DNA from: CAYSCX01 sp964429575
Lineage (GTDB): Bacteria; Desulfobacterota; Binatia; Binatales; Binataceae
Assembly: GCA_964429575.1 (NCBI GenBank)
Contig: CAYSCX010000011.1
Location: 1-64,000 of the forward strand
DNA: 64,000 bases
Direction: 5' to 3'
The notes beneath the pieces were generated by a model, which worked only from the letters and a program-made list of their open reading frames with translations, was not told the origin of the DNA and made no database searches. The translations under genes were made by a program, and so were the position numbers. Below, one piece after another: positions 52,363 through 60,831 of the stretch (its first letter is position 1; the number at the start of each line of letters is the position of its first letter).

Positions 52363-53991
52363 GTGGCCGACTACGAGAGCCTCTATCGTGATTTCCGCTG
52401 GGAAGTGCCGGCGCACTTCAATTTCGGCGATGAAATCGGCCGATACGCCGCAGATCCGCGGCGGGTTGCGATCCTGTGGGAGGACCAGCAAGGGCGGCGC
52501 GCGCGCCTCACCTTCGCGGACATTCGCGCGCAGTCCAACCGGGTGGCAAACGTGCTCGCAGGATCGGGCGTCGCGCGCGGCGACCCGGTCATGCTCGTGC
52601 TGGCGCGCGTAACGCTCTGGCAAGCGGCATACATCGGTGCGCTCAAGGCGGGCGCGCTGGTGATTCCATGCACCTCGATGCTCCGAGAGAAGGACCTCGC
52701 CTATCGCGCAAACCATTCCGGCGCGCGCGCGATCATCGCGTCGCACGAATGTGTGACGATGATCTCCGATCTCAAGAACCAATGCCCGGCGTTGAAGCAC
52801 TTCTTCATCGCAGGCAGCTCGCGCACCGGCTGGGAGAGCCTCCAGGAGTCAATGCAGGCCGCGTCCGACACCTTCGCTCCAGCCAGAACGCGATCAAGCG
52901 AACCGGCGATTTGTTACTACACCTCCGGCACCACCAAGGAACCCAAGGCGGTCCTTCACAGTCATGCGTACACCTGGGCGCATCAGTTCACCGGCAGCTA
53001 CTGGCTCGACTCGCGCCCGGGCGAAGTGCATTGGACAACCTCTGACACCGGCTGGGCGAAGGCGGCGTACGGTGTGTTGTTCGGTCCGTGGATGAACGGC
53101 ATCACGACGTTCATGTACAACGGACGATTCGATCCGAACAAGCAACTTGAGCTGCTCGCGCGCTACGGCATCAACACGTTCTGCGCGCCGCCGACCGAGT
53201 ACCGGATACTCGTGAAGGAAAATCTCACCAAACATGAATTTCCGAAGCTTCGCCACTGCACCGGTGCGGGCGAGCCGCTCAATCCCGAAGTAATCGAAAT
53301 TTGGCGCAAGCATTTTGGTCTCACGATTCACGATGGGTACGGGCAGACCGAGACCACGCTGCTCGCCGCAAATCTCCCGGGGATGGAGGTCCGCGCCGGA
53401 TCGATGGGCAAGCCTTTTCCCGGACATGACGTGCGAGTAGTCGATGCGAATCTGAACGATGCCGCCGCCGGCGAGGTCGGCGAAATCGCGGTGCGCGTGA
53501 AACCCCAGCGGCCACCCTCAATCTTTCTCGAATACTGGAAAAACCCCGATGAGACCGCGGCGGCGTTCAAAGGCGACTACTACCTGACCGGCGACGAGGC
53601 GACCCGCGACGCGGACGGTTATCTCTGGTTCGTCGGGCGCGCGGACGACGTGATCATTTCCGCCGGCTACCGCATCGGGCCATTCGAGGTGGAAAGCGCG
53701 CTGCTCGAACATGCCGCGGTGATGGAGTCCGCGGTGGTCGCGAGTCCCGATGCTGACCGCGGGTCAATCGTCAAGGCATTTGTGAAGCTTCGCGCCGGCG
53801 CCGAACCAACCGAGGTGCTCAAGCAGGAGCTTCAGGAGCACGTCAAACGCACCACTGCGCCGTACAAGTACCCGCGCGAAATCGAGTTTGTCGATGATCT
53901 GCCGAAGACCGTGAGCGGCAAGATCCGGCGGGTCGAGCTGCGCAAGGCCGAAGAGGCGCGCAAACGCGGACAGGCCGCGCGATCGCCCTGA
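52363..53991 (+). CDS. Acyl-CoA ligase (ACSM/benzoate-CoA ligase-like AMP-forming enzyme)
   Basis: Adenylates a carboxylic acid and forms its CoA thioester. 542 residues with P-loop YYTSGTTKEPKAVLHSH near 184 (Lys in place of the usual third Gly), HCTGAGEPLNPE, DGYGQTETT, YLTGDEATRDADGYLWFVGRADDVI and C-terminal PKTVSGKIRR with the catalytic Lys. MACS-like WTTSDTGWAKAAYG favours medium-chain or aromatic acids. Four bases after the decarboxylase gene, so same operon. Confidence 0.9.
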   Translation: MADYESLYRDFRWEVPAHFNFGDEIGRYAADPRRVAILWEDQQGRRARLTFADIRAQSNRVANVLAGSGVARGDPVMLVLARVTLWQAAYIGALKAGALVIPCTSMLREKDLAYRANHSGARAIIASHECVTMISDLKNQCPALKHFFIAGSSRTGWESLQESMQAASDTFAPARTRSSEPAICYYTSGTTKEPKAVLHSHAYTWAHQFTGSYWLDSRPGEVHWTTSDTGWAKAAYGVLFGPWMNGITTFMYNGRFDPNKQLELLARYGINTFCAPPTEYRILVKENLTKHEFPKLRHCTGAGEPLNPEVIEIWRKHFGLTIHDGYGQTETTLLAANLPGMEVRAGSMGKPFPGHDVRVVDANLNDAAAGEVGEIAVRVKPQRPPSIFLEYWKNPDETAAAFKGDYYLTGDEATRDADGYLWFVGRADDVIISAGYRIGPFEVESALLEHAAVMESAVVASPDADRGSIVKAFVKLRAGAEPTEVLKQELQEHVKRTTAPYKYPREIEFVDDLPKTVSGKIRRVELRKAEEARKRGQAARSP

Positions 53992-53992
53992 C

Positions 53993-54547
53993 TTAGCTGC
54001 GCCGCGCCGCGTCAAGCAGATTGATCTTGCCCGCGAACTCCTCGAGTTCGACTTCTGTGGTTTCAAGCAGACGCGCGACCATCCCCCAAAATCCGATCGA
54101 CAGGATCAGCTCGACGATCTCGGTGGTCCCCATGATCTTCTTCAGTTGCTCGACCGTTTCGGGTTTGCCCTTTACGCCGCGTGCGACCTCGTCAGTGAAC
54201 TTCAGAACCACTCGCTCAGTGTCGTTGAAGCACTTCGCCGCTTCCCAGTTGTCCATCGCGGCGACCTGTTCGTCGGTCACGCCGCACGACTTCGCCATGG
54301 GGACGTGCTGCGTCCATTCATAGACCGAGCCGCAGACCTTTGCGTTTCTCAATATCGCGATCTCGCGCAGCTTCGGGTCGAGCTTCGCGCGGGTCATCAG
54401 CGCGTTGCCAAGTTGGGAGAACGGACGAAACGCCGCGTCCGAGTTCGCGATCATGCGGCCGACATTGAGCTTGAGCCGCGTGCGGCTCAGGATGTCGCGC
54501 ACTACCTGCGACGCCTTGGACTCGTCCACGTATGGAAGCAGTGCCAT
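53993..54547 (-). CDS. Carboxymuconolactone decarboxylase (CMD) family protein
   Basis: 184 residues from ATG 54547, preferred because GGAGG stands 8 bases upstream; a longer frame to 54586 exists. CMD/AhpD fold with LREIAILRNAKVCGSVYEWTQHVPMAKSCGVTDEQ, the conserved Cys and EW-xx-H pattern of the CMD group. Functions range from protocatechuate pathway decarboxylase to peroxidase. It converges with the CoA ligase gene (2-base gap) and may belong to the same catabolic neighbourhood. Confidence 0.85.
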   Translation of the reverse strand: MALLPYVDESKASQVVRDILSRTRLKLNVGRMIANSDAAFRPFSQLGNALMTRAKLDPKLREIAILRNAKVCGSVYEWTQHVPMAKSCGVTDEQVAAMDNWEAAKCFNDTERVVLKFTDEVARGVKGKPETVEQLKKIMGTTEIVELILSIGFWGMVARLLETTEVELEEFAGKINLLDAARRS

Positions 54548-54623
54548 CGGTCTCGCCTCCGTTATGGCGGGAATCTGCCGCGCCACCGGGTGAAGCTAGT
54601 ACCAATCGTCGCGCAGACGCAAT

Positions 54624-55361
54624 CTAGCGTGGAGGCGGCGACGATTCCGCGGGCGGCGCGGGATCCCGAAGCGGCAGAACCTCGCGGAGCTTCGGATCCA
54701 GAATCAATGCTCCTACCGCCTTGGAGAGCGCGATCGACAACGACTCGGCTGGTTCTGTCTCCAGCGGCAGGAACTCCTCCTTGCCGACTGGCTCGGGAGG
54801 CTCCCGCTGCGCGCCCAAGGTCTCGAACTTAAGCAGCGTTGCGCCGTCGCGATTCTGCAATGCGAACTTGAGGCGCACGAGCGACTCCATGGTGAAGTAT
54901 TTCCCGTGGACAGTGTCGCGACCGCCGAACCGCTTGTTCGAGGTGAGCGCGGTCAGCTCCGCGCGGAGCAGCCAATCGACACCGTCGGGAAGACCGCCGT
55001 CCACGCGCGTAGAGTCGAGCGCGACGGGCTTGAGTCCCGCATCTTCGAGGCACTGTTCAATCGCGTTGGTGACGGTGTCGCGCACATCGCGCACAAACAG
55101 TTGGCGCTGGGGCGTGCCGTCAGCGCGATACACCGCTCCGATCTCGTACCGGCCCGAAGCCATCTCACCAGTGAGCGGTGCGACGCCGACTCCGACGGGC
55201 CGAAACACATTCATCGAGCCGGGTACGAATCCAGGCAGGTAGTGAAGCTCGAGAGCCGGCGCCGAGCGGCAGGCGGCGCACGCAAGCGCGGCTCCGGCAA
55301 GGGCCGTCCAGATGAACGCCCTGCTAGCGCTCGCCGTGGACCGCAGGTTCGCCCCGCTCAC
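54624..55361 (-). CDS. Putative lipoprotein, unknown function
   Basis: 245 residues. Hydrophobic start with candidate lipidation cysteines at 28 and 31 (ALACAAC). The mature part resembles small periplasmic lipoproteins of the type that support ABC or Tol systems: VGVAPLTGEMASGRYEIGAVY, then VRDTVTNAIEQCLEDAGL. C-terminal Pro/Ser tail. Its first 38 bases overlap the end of the dedA-like gene on the same strand. No family is firmly recognised. Confidence 0.65.
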   Translation of the reverse strand: MSGANLRSTASASRAFIWTALAGAALACAACRSAPALELHYLPGFVPGSMNVFRPVGVGVAPLTGEMASGRYEIGAVYRADGTPQRQLFVRDVRDTVTNAIEQCLEDAGLKPVALDSTRVDGGLPDGVDWLLRAELTALTSNKRFGGRDTVHGKYFTMESLVRLKFALQNRDGATLLKFETLGAQREPPEPVGKEEFLPLETEPAESLSIALSKAVGALILDPKLREVLPLRDPAPPAESSPPPR

Positions 55362-55956
55362 GCCACCAGAAATACCAAAGCCCGATCAGCGCTACGATCA
55401 CCACGACGCTGATCAGACGCGACGTCACCTGCGCGCTCTGCAGTACGCGATACAGCTCGTCACCGAGCACGTATCCGATCGTGACGACCATCGTGCACCA
55501 CACGACCGCGCCCAGGATGTTCCAGCCGAAGAACCGCCAGAACTTCATTCCCGCCGCCCCGGCCATCGGCCCCGCCATGAATCGCGCACCCGCGATGAAG
55601 CGCGCCATGAACACCGCCTTCGCGCCGTGCGTCGCGAAGAACCCCTGCAGCCGCTCGTAGCGCCGGCGCGCAAAGTCGAACCGATTGGCGAGACGCTCGA
55701 GCACGCGCTGCCCGCCGGTGCGGCCAACCAAGTAACCGCCTGCATCGCCAACGATCGCGCTGCCGACCGAGACCAGGTACACCACGCGAATATCCAGCAA
55801 CCCGTGGCCAGCAAGAAACCCCGCCGCCAGCATCACCGCCTCCTCCGGCAACGGGATTCCCAGGTTGCCGAAAAAAATAAAAAGGAAAATACCCAGGTAT
55901 CCCCACGTGGCGACCCAGTCGGCCGCTTGGGCGGGATCGAACAACTCGTTCATCAC
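55324..55956 (-). CDS. DedA/SNARE-associated family membrane protein
   Basis: 210 residues with the DedA motif FGNLGIPLPEEAVMLAAGFLAG near residues 30-51 and GARFMAGPMAGAAGMKFWRFFGWN near 122. Four to five helices. DedA proteins are proton-dependent lipid scramblases or flippases, for example for undecaprenyl phosphate or phosphatidylethanolamine, in the inner membrane. It overlaps the lipoprotein gene downstream. Specific lipid unknown. Confidence 0.9.
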   Translation of the reverse strand: MMNELFDPAQAADWVATWGYLGIFLFIFFGNLGIPLPEEAVMLAAGFLAGHGLLDIRVVYLVSVGSAIVGDAGGYLVGRTGGQRVLERLANRFDFARRRYERLQGFFATHGAKAVFMARFIAGARFMAGPMAGAAGMKFWRFFGWNILGAVVWCTMVVTIGYVLGDELYRVLQSAQVTSRLISVVVIVALIGLWYFWWRERGEPAVHGER

Positions 55957-56128
55957 AGGGGCGAGCCTCGCGCCGGGCGACGGGTCCCGGCCGCTTACCT
56001 GCTCACTCTAGACTGCCCCATCGGGGCGGACAAATTAAGAGCCGTGCGCAAATTCGCGCATCGATGGAGACGATCGCGGAATCGGACCGATACGCGGGAC
56101 CGCCGCGCGGCGGATGCGACTCGCGAGC

Positions 56129-56407
56129 CTATTCGTAGGTCGGCCAGCGCTCCTGCAGCTCGCGGTCTACTGATCTCCGCGGCGGCGCGAACGTCGGCCG
56201 CCCCGCCCCGTTCAGATGGAATGCCGCGAGCATGCGTCGCATCGCTCCGCGCACCTGAGCGGAGACGCTGCGGCCCATGTCGATCTCCGGTTCGGGGACT
56301 TCACGTATCGGAGACGGCGCCGCGGCGCCAACCCGATTTGCGACGTGAACGTCAGAAGTGCGATGAAACTGCGCGAATGCCGTGTCGTATGCCGCCTTGA
56401 CTCCCAT
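56129..56407 (-). CDS. Small hypothetical protein
   Basis: 92 residues from ATG 56407 with GGGGGAGG 12 bases upstream; the longer open frame would need a TTG. Sequence MGVKAAYDTAFAQFHRTS..., an Arg/Pro-rich C-terminal half with IDMGRSVSAQVRGAMRRML. No domain recognised, no membrane segment. A TTGACA promoter-like element lies upstream at 56458-56487. Likely real because of the ribosome binding site. Confidence 0.5.
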   Translation of the reverse strand: MGVKAAYDTAFAQFHRTSDVHVANRVGAAAPSPIREVPEPEIDMGRSVSAQVRGAMRRMLAAFHLNGAGRPTFAPPRRSVDRELQERWPTYE

Positions 56408-56457
56408 GACTGCCGTCGACCTCCCCCGGCTCAAAATTCGGCGGATAGCTACACACA

Positions 56458-56487
56458 GACATAGAAAGTTACAGATTGTTATGTCAA
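56458..56487 (-). promoter_or_regulatory. Possible promoter of the small hypothetical gene
   Basis: Minus-strand TTGACA (56482-56487, perfect), 18-base spacer and TATGTC (56458-56463, three to four matches). The region is clearly more A+T rich than its surroundings. Confidence 0.45.
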
Positions 56488-56531
56488 GCGCAAAAAGCGG
56501 CGCCGCGGGAGAAATCGACGCGGCGCGCCAG

Positions 56532-56562
56532 AAGTAACCGCGTGGCAGACGCGGCGGTTACT
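56532..56562 (-). terminator. Hairpin at the end of the crotonase gene
   Basis: GTAACCG/CGGTTAC stem (56534-56540, 56555-56561) with inner CGCGT/ACGCG pairing overlaps the crotonase stop codon (56558-56560). On the minus strand it is followed by TTCTGG, so the T run is weak; termination is plausible rather than certain. Confidence 0.55.
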
Positions 56563-57376
56563 TTTTCGCGAATGGACGGTCGCGCTCAGTAAGCGCGGCC
56601 TTGAGTCCCTTCTCCTGGCTGGCCTTCATCCAGTTCTTCACCGCGTCGGTCTGATGCGCGATCACGTCCAGGTCGGCGGACGATTGCTCGGCGGCGCGGA
56701 ACCCCATTACCTCGAGGTAGCGGTTGACCGCCGCCTTGTGCAGCATCAGCAAGTCCGCCGGCACCATCGCGACGCGCCGCGCGTACGCGAGCGTCTCGGC
56801 CTCGAGCTTGTCCTTGGGGAACACGCGATTTACCAGGTGCCAGTCGAGCGCCTCTTGCGCGCCCATCAGGTCGCCCGTAAACAAGTACTCCTTGGTCTTG
56901 CGCGGCCCCATCAGTACGGGCCAGAGCGACAGCGTCGGCAAGACGCCCAGCGCGCGGCCAGCCGGATGCCCGAACACTGCGTCCTCGCTTGCGAACACCA
57001 GGTCGCAGTGCCCGACGAATTCCGTGCCGCCGGCAAGGCAGTAGCCGTGCACTTGCGCGATGGTCGGCTTGTTGATGCTCCAAAGGCGCTGCCAGCGCTC
57101 GATGGTCTTGTGCAGACCGATCCGATCCGAAATCACCGTGAAGCGGGCGCCCGATGACTGCGTGCCTTGGAGGTCGTAGCCGGCGGAGAAGGCGCGGCCG
57201 GCTCCGCGGAAGATGAGCACGCTCGCGTCGGGGTTCGACTCGTACTCGTCCATCACGCCGTCGAGCTCGCGCAGCAACGCCTGCGACAGAGCGTTGAGCT
57301 TTTCGGGCCGGTTGAGCGTACAGCGATAAACATGCTCCTCAACTTTTTCGTAAACGAGCGTCTGATAATCGGCCAT
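56558..57376 (-). CDS. Enoyl-CoA hydratase/isomerase (crotonase) family protein
   Basis: 272 residues. First oxyanion segment FRGAGRAFSAGYDLQG, second QVHGYCLAGGTEFVGHCD with one acidic residue (Glu in GGTEF). The position of the second catalytic Glu in true hydratases (FGxPE) reads VFGHPAGRALGVLP, so this is probably not a classical hydratase but another crotonase (isomerase, hydrolase or decarboxylase). It lies 15 bases after the alpha/beta hydrolase gene, same strand. Confidence 0.88.
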   Translation of the reverse strand: MADYQTLVYEKVEEHVYRCTLNRPEKLNALSQALLRELDGVMDEYESNPDASVLIFRGAGRAFSAGYDLQGTQSSGARFTVISDRIGLHKTIERWQRLWSINKPTIAQVHGYCLAGGTEFVGHCDLVFASEDAVFGHPAGRALGVLPTLSLWPVLMGPRKTKEYLFTGDLMGAQEALDWHLVNRVFPKDKLEAETLAYARRVAMVPADLLMLHKAAVNRYLEVMGFRAAEQSSADLDVIAHQTDAVKNWMKASQEKGLKAALTERDRPFAKK

Positions 57377-57391
57377 TGCTGATACCTCGGT

Positions 57392-58216
57392 CTATTTCAC
57401 TGCGGCGAGGAAATCGCCGGGGACGCCAGCGGCCTCGGCGACCGCCTCCCAGAAGAACATGTGCCCGGCGTCCTTGATGATGTGAGATTTGGAGCCAACG
57501 ATGCGCTTGTGGAGCACTTCGGCGTTCTGGCAGGGCACGATCGCGTCGTCATCGCCGTGGATGATTAGCGTGGGCGACTTGATCTGCGGAAGGCGCTCCC
57601 AACTGTCGAACCCCTGAATCGCGGCGCCCTGGCGCATGAAGGTGTGGATCGGCGTGACCGGATACTTTCCGATGTCGGCAATCGCCTGATCGAGACAGGC
57701 CTTGCCGTAGTCCGAGTTGAGAAATTTTTTGCCGCACGCCGCCGCGAATGCCTTGCGCGCCTGCTCCTCGGGCGATGCGCCGGGCACCGGCATCAACGCC
57801 GCGACCGCCTCGGGCGCCGCGGGAATCGAGTGGCCCATTCCGCAGTTGGTGCAGCCGAGCACCAGTCCGCGCGTCTTCGAGGCGTACGACAACGCAAATT
57901 CCTGCGCGATCATTCCGCCCATCGAGATGCCATAGATGTGGGCGCGTGGAATCTTGGCGTGGTCGAGTACTGCGGCGATGTCGGACGCCATATCTGCGAG
58001 AGCCCAGGAACGATCGGGCTTGTCGCTTTCGCCGGTGCCACGGTTATCAAGCAGGATCAGCTTGAATCGCTTCTCCATCGCGGCGACGAACGGTTCGCCC
58101 CAGCCGCGCATCGAACCGCTGAATCCCATGATGAGCGCGACGGGTTCGCCCGCGCCACGGATTTCGTAGCGGATGTTGAGGTCGTCGTGACTTTTCGCGA
58201 ATTCCCGGATCGCCAA
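57392..58216 (-). CDS. Alpha/beta hydrolase
   Basis: 274 residues. Nucleophile elbow GISMGG (Ser near 98), Asp in IHGDDDAIVP, His in KDAGHMFFWE; oxyanion loop MGFSGSMRGWG. Resembles the 3-oxoadipate enol-lactonase or haloperoxidase-like hydrolases (LLDNRGTGESDKP). Co-transcribed with the crotonase gene; the P450 gene lies 90 bases upstream on the same strand, so the three may form a degradation unit. Confidence 0.9.
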   Translation of the reverse strand: MAIREFAKSHDDLNIRYEIRGAGEPVALIMGFSGSMRGWGEPFVAAMEKRFKLILLDNRGTGESDKPDRSWALADMASDIAAVLDHAKIPRAHIYGISMGGMIAQEFALSYASKTRGLVLGCTNCGMGHSIPAAPEAVAALMPVPGASPEEQARKAFAAACGKKFLNSDYGKACLDQAIADIGKYPVTPIHTFMRQGAAIQGFDSWERLPQIKSPTLIIHGDDDAIVPCQNAEVLHKRIVGSKSHIIKDAGHMFFWEAVAEAAGVPGDFLAAVK

Positions 58217-58306
58217 ATGAGCTACTCCCTTCGCGCAGACTCGGACGGCCGCGATAGTAGCGCCAAGCTCTGCGAACCGTCAAAGCGAGGCGGCTGGCCG
58301 CGCCGA

Positions 58307-59572
58307 TTACTGAGGCGAGAGTTGCAGGCGAACCGGCATGTGCTTGATGCCGCCCACGAAGCTGGAGCGGAGGCGCTCCACGTTCCCGGTCAGTTCCGCG
58401 TGAGCAAGCCAGCGGATAAGTTCCTTGAAGATCACTTCCAATTCGAGCCGCGCGAGATTCGCGCCGAGGCAAAAGTGCTCGCCGATTCCGAACGCGAGAT
58501 GCGGATTGGGGTCGCGCGTGATGTCGAACTTGAACGGCTCATCAAAGACGTCCTCATCGCGGTTCGCAGAGGGATAGAACAGCCCGAGCGACTGGCCGGC
58601 CTTGATGCTCTGGCCGCGGAGTTGGTAGCCAGCGGTCGCGGTGCGCGCGAACTGGATGACCGGCGTCGTCCAGCGGACGATCTCCTCGACCGCGCTTCGA
58701 ATCAGCTCTGGGTTCTTTCGCAGCAGGTTCCACTGAGCGGGATTTTCGATGAATGCCAGCAGGCCGCCGGTGGTCGCATTGCGCGTGGTCTCGTTGCCGG
58801 CCACCACCAGCAGCAGGAAGTACGACATCAGTTCGAACGTCGGAAGCGGCTGACCGTCGAGACGCGCTTGAACCAGCACGGTCGTGAGGTCGTCCTCGGG
58901 CTTTTTCTTGCGCTCCTCGACAAGGTTGTTGAAGTAGGTGAACAGGCCCTCGCGCGCGCGCAAGATGGTGTCCTTGGGCGTCGAACCGCCCTGGAATTCG
59001 GGGTCGCCCGAGCCGATGGTCTGATTGGTCCAGTGGAACAGTTGCTCGCGATCCTTGCGCGGGACGCCGATTAGCGCCGCGATGACATCAAGCGGGACCC
59101 GCGCGGCGATGTCGGTTACGAAGTCGCACTCGATGGCCCCGTTGCGCCCGCGCGCAGCGACCTGCTCCATGAGGCTCTGCGTGATGTGGTCAACCTCGGA
59201 CTCGAGCGCGCGCACCGCCTGAGGCGTGAAGCGGCGATTGACCAAGTCGCGGTACTTGCCGTGCTCGGGCGGGTCCATGTTGAGCAGGTGGCGAAAGAGA
59301 GTCTCGCCGGGCTGGAATGAGGGATCGTTGAGCGCGACGATCAAGCGCGGGCGATTGATGAACAATTTCGGCTGGCGGGAGATCTCAATGATGTCGGCGT
59401 GGCGGGTGATTGCCCAAAACGGCTCGACGTTGGGGCGGGTGTACCAAAAGACCGGCGCGTGCTTGCGCAGGTAGGTCCATTCGCGATGCGGGTAGCCGTT
59501 TTGCTGGAAGTGGTCGGGAGTGACGATGTCGAGCGTTTCGAGCGTCAGTCCTTCGGTGTTCACCGGCAGCAT
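58307..59572 (-). CDS. Cytochrome P450
   Basis: 421-residue soluble bacterial P450. I-helix AGNETTRNA with the oxygen-activating Thr, K-helix ExxR in EEIVR, and heme loop FGIGEHFCLGANLARLE with the axial Cys near residue 365. N terminus without membrane anchor, so it needs ferredoxin partners, none nearby. It resembles the CYP125/CYP142-like group that hydroxylates terpenoid or steroid-like substrates, but this is a weak inference. Confidence 0.93.
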   Translation of the reverse strand: MLPVNTEGLTLETLDIVTPDHFQQNGYPHREWTYLRKHAPVFWYTRPNVEPFWAITRHADIIEISRQPKLFINRPRLIVALNDPSFQPGETLFRHLLNMDPPEHGKYRDLVNRRFTPQAVRALESEVDHITQSLMEQVAARGRNGAIECDFVTDIAARVPLDVIAALIGVPRKDREQLFHWTNQTIGSGDPEFQGGSTPKDTILRAREGLFTYFNNLVEERKKKPEDDLTTVLVQARLDGQPLPTFELMSYFLLLVVAGNETTRNATTGGLLAFIENPAQWNLLRKNPELIRSAVEEIVRWTTPVIQFARTATAGYQLRGQSIKAGQSLGLFYPSANRDEDVFDEPFKFDITRDPNPHLAFGIGEHFCLGANLARLELEVIFKELIRWLAHAELTGNVERLRSSFVGGIKHMPVRLQLSPQ

Positions 59573-59658
59573 CCTTCGTGATCAGCAGCCGCGCGCCAAC
59601 GACGCATGATTGACCGCACGATGATATTCAATGAATCACCGGCTCGACACAACCCGCT

Positions 59659-59695
59659 AGCAGGCTGTTGAAAAACGCATTTTCAACAGCCTGCT
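59659..59695. repeat. AGCAGGCTGTTGAAAA palindrome
   Basis: Two perfect 16-base arms around ACGCA. Same core as the 19752 palindrome (AGCAGG, TGTTGAAAA) with a C for G change in each arm. Here it sits between divergent genes, so a simple terminator role is unlikely and a dispersed element is favoured. Confidence 0.8.
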
Positions 59696-59732
59696 CCCTC
59701 TCTCGCGTCTCCCCCGGAGGGGGAGAAGATAA

Positions 59733-59957
59733 GGAAGGAAGCCCGATCCTTCGCCGCTGGCTCAGGACAAGTCTTTCACGCAGGATGTTGAAGACGAAGT
59801 CGATGCCATTGTGGACTCCGAGGCTTTTCTCAAAACCCTGTTAGGGGCGCGGACGCCAGCGCGGGCCGACCTGCCAGAAGACGCGTTGCAGAGGGCGTTG
59901 CCGATTAGGCCGGACGGTGTGATACCTAAGGCAAACGAAGCGCGCCGCCCGCAGTGA
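59733..59957 (+). pseudogene. Start-less open stretch, possible gene remnant
   Basis: Between a TAA (59730-59732) and TGA (59955-59957) one plus frame encodes about 74 residues of protein-like composition (QDVEDEVDAIVDSEAFLKTL, then GARTPARADLPEDALQ and RPDGVIPKANEARRPQ), acidic then Pro/Arg rich. There is no ATG and no ribosome binding site; the first residues come from repeat-like sequence. It may be the 3' end of a lost gene. I do not recognise the family. Confidence 0.3.
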
Positions 59958-59991
59958 GCGGGCACGCGACAATCGCAAGGCAGCGTCGCGG

Positions 59992-60822
59992 ATGGCTCAA
60001 AGCAAGTTCGTCAGCGTCAACGGCATCAAACTTCACTATCTCGACTACGGCGGCACCGATAAGCCGCCGCTGGTTTGCATCCACGGTTTCACCGGCAATG
60101 CGCACAACTTCGACGGCCTCGCGCCGCACCTGATCAAGAAATATCACGCCATGTCGCTAGACGTTCGCGGGCGCGGCGACAGCCAGTGGAGCGCGCAAAC
60201 GGAGTACATCCCGCAACAGTACTTGAGCGACCTGGCTGCGATGCTCGACACGCTTGGCATCTCGCGCGTGACGCTCATCGGCACTTCGATGGGCGGGGTG
60301 GTCGTGACGCTTTACGGCGGAGGGTATCCAGACCGAGTCGAGCGCGTCGTGCTCAACGACATCGGACCGGACGTGGATCCGGCGGGCATCGCCAGAATCA
60401 CTTCCTATGTCGGCGGGGCGCCGGAGCATTTCAAGGATTTGAATGAGGTTGCTGATTACTACCGCGCAATCTACCCGCCGGTCGCGAAGCTGCCCGAGGC
60501 GGAGTTGCTCGATTTCGTGAAGTGGGCGGTGAAACCCGCCGGGGGCGGCGGACTCACTTGGAAAATGGACCCCGCGATTCGGCAGCCGATGCGCGGTCCA
60601 TCGGCGCGGCCGTTCGATTTGTGGACGCCGTACGCGCGCTTCAAGGCTCCGGTGCTGGTCGTGCGAGGCGCGGAGAGCGACATTCTTTCGCGCCGAACCT
60701 GCGAAAAGATGAAGCACTCGCATCCGCAGACCACGGTGGTCGAGGTGCCCGGCGTCGGGCACGCGCCGTCGCTGCTCGAGCCGGAGTCGCTGGCGGCCTT
60801 GAAAGAGTTCCTGCGGCTCTAG
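59992..60822 (+). CDS. Alpha/beta hydrolase
   Basis: 276 residues; starts MAQSKFVSVNGIKLHYLDYGG. Nucleophile elbow IGTSMGGVVV (Ser near 101), LDVRGRGDSQW, acid in VRGAESDILS and His in GVGHAPSLLEP. A cap domain lies between about 130 and 210. Typical esterase or lactonase; substrate unknown. Convergent with the GNAT gene (9-base gap). Confidence 0.9.
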   Translation: MAQSKFVSVNGIKLHYLDYGGTDKPPLVCIHGFTGNAHNFDGLAPHLIKKYHAMSLDVRGRGDSQWSAQTEYIPQQYLSDLAAMLDTLGISRVTLIGTSMGGVVVTLYGGGYPDRVERVVLNDIGPDVDPAGIARITSYVGGAPEHFKDLNEVADYYRAIYPPVAKLPEAELLDFVKWAVKPAGGGGLTWKMDPAIRQPMRGPSARPFDLWTPYARFKAPVLVVRGAESDILSRRTCEKMKHSHPQTTVVEVPGVGHAPSLLEPESLAALKEFLRL

Positions 60823-60831
60823 CCGGCCGCC

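Larger units (their letters stand above)
59573..59991. other. Divergent intergenic region with palindrome and a decayed-looking frame
   Basis: Between the P450 gene and the plus-strand hydrolase. It carries the AGCAGG palindrome (59659-59695), a CCCCC/GGGGG-type run near 59710-59723 and the open stretch at 59733-59957 described separately. No clear promoter for either flanking gene was recognised. Confidence 0.5.
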
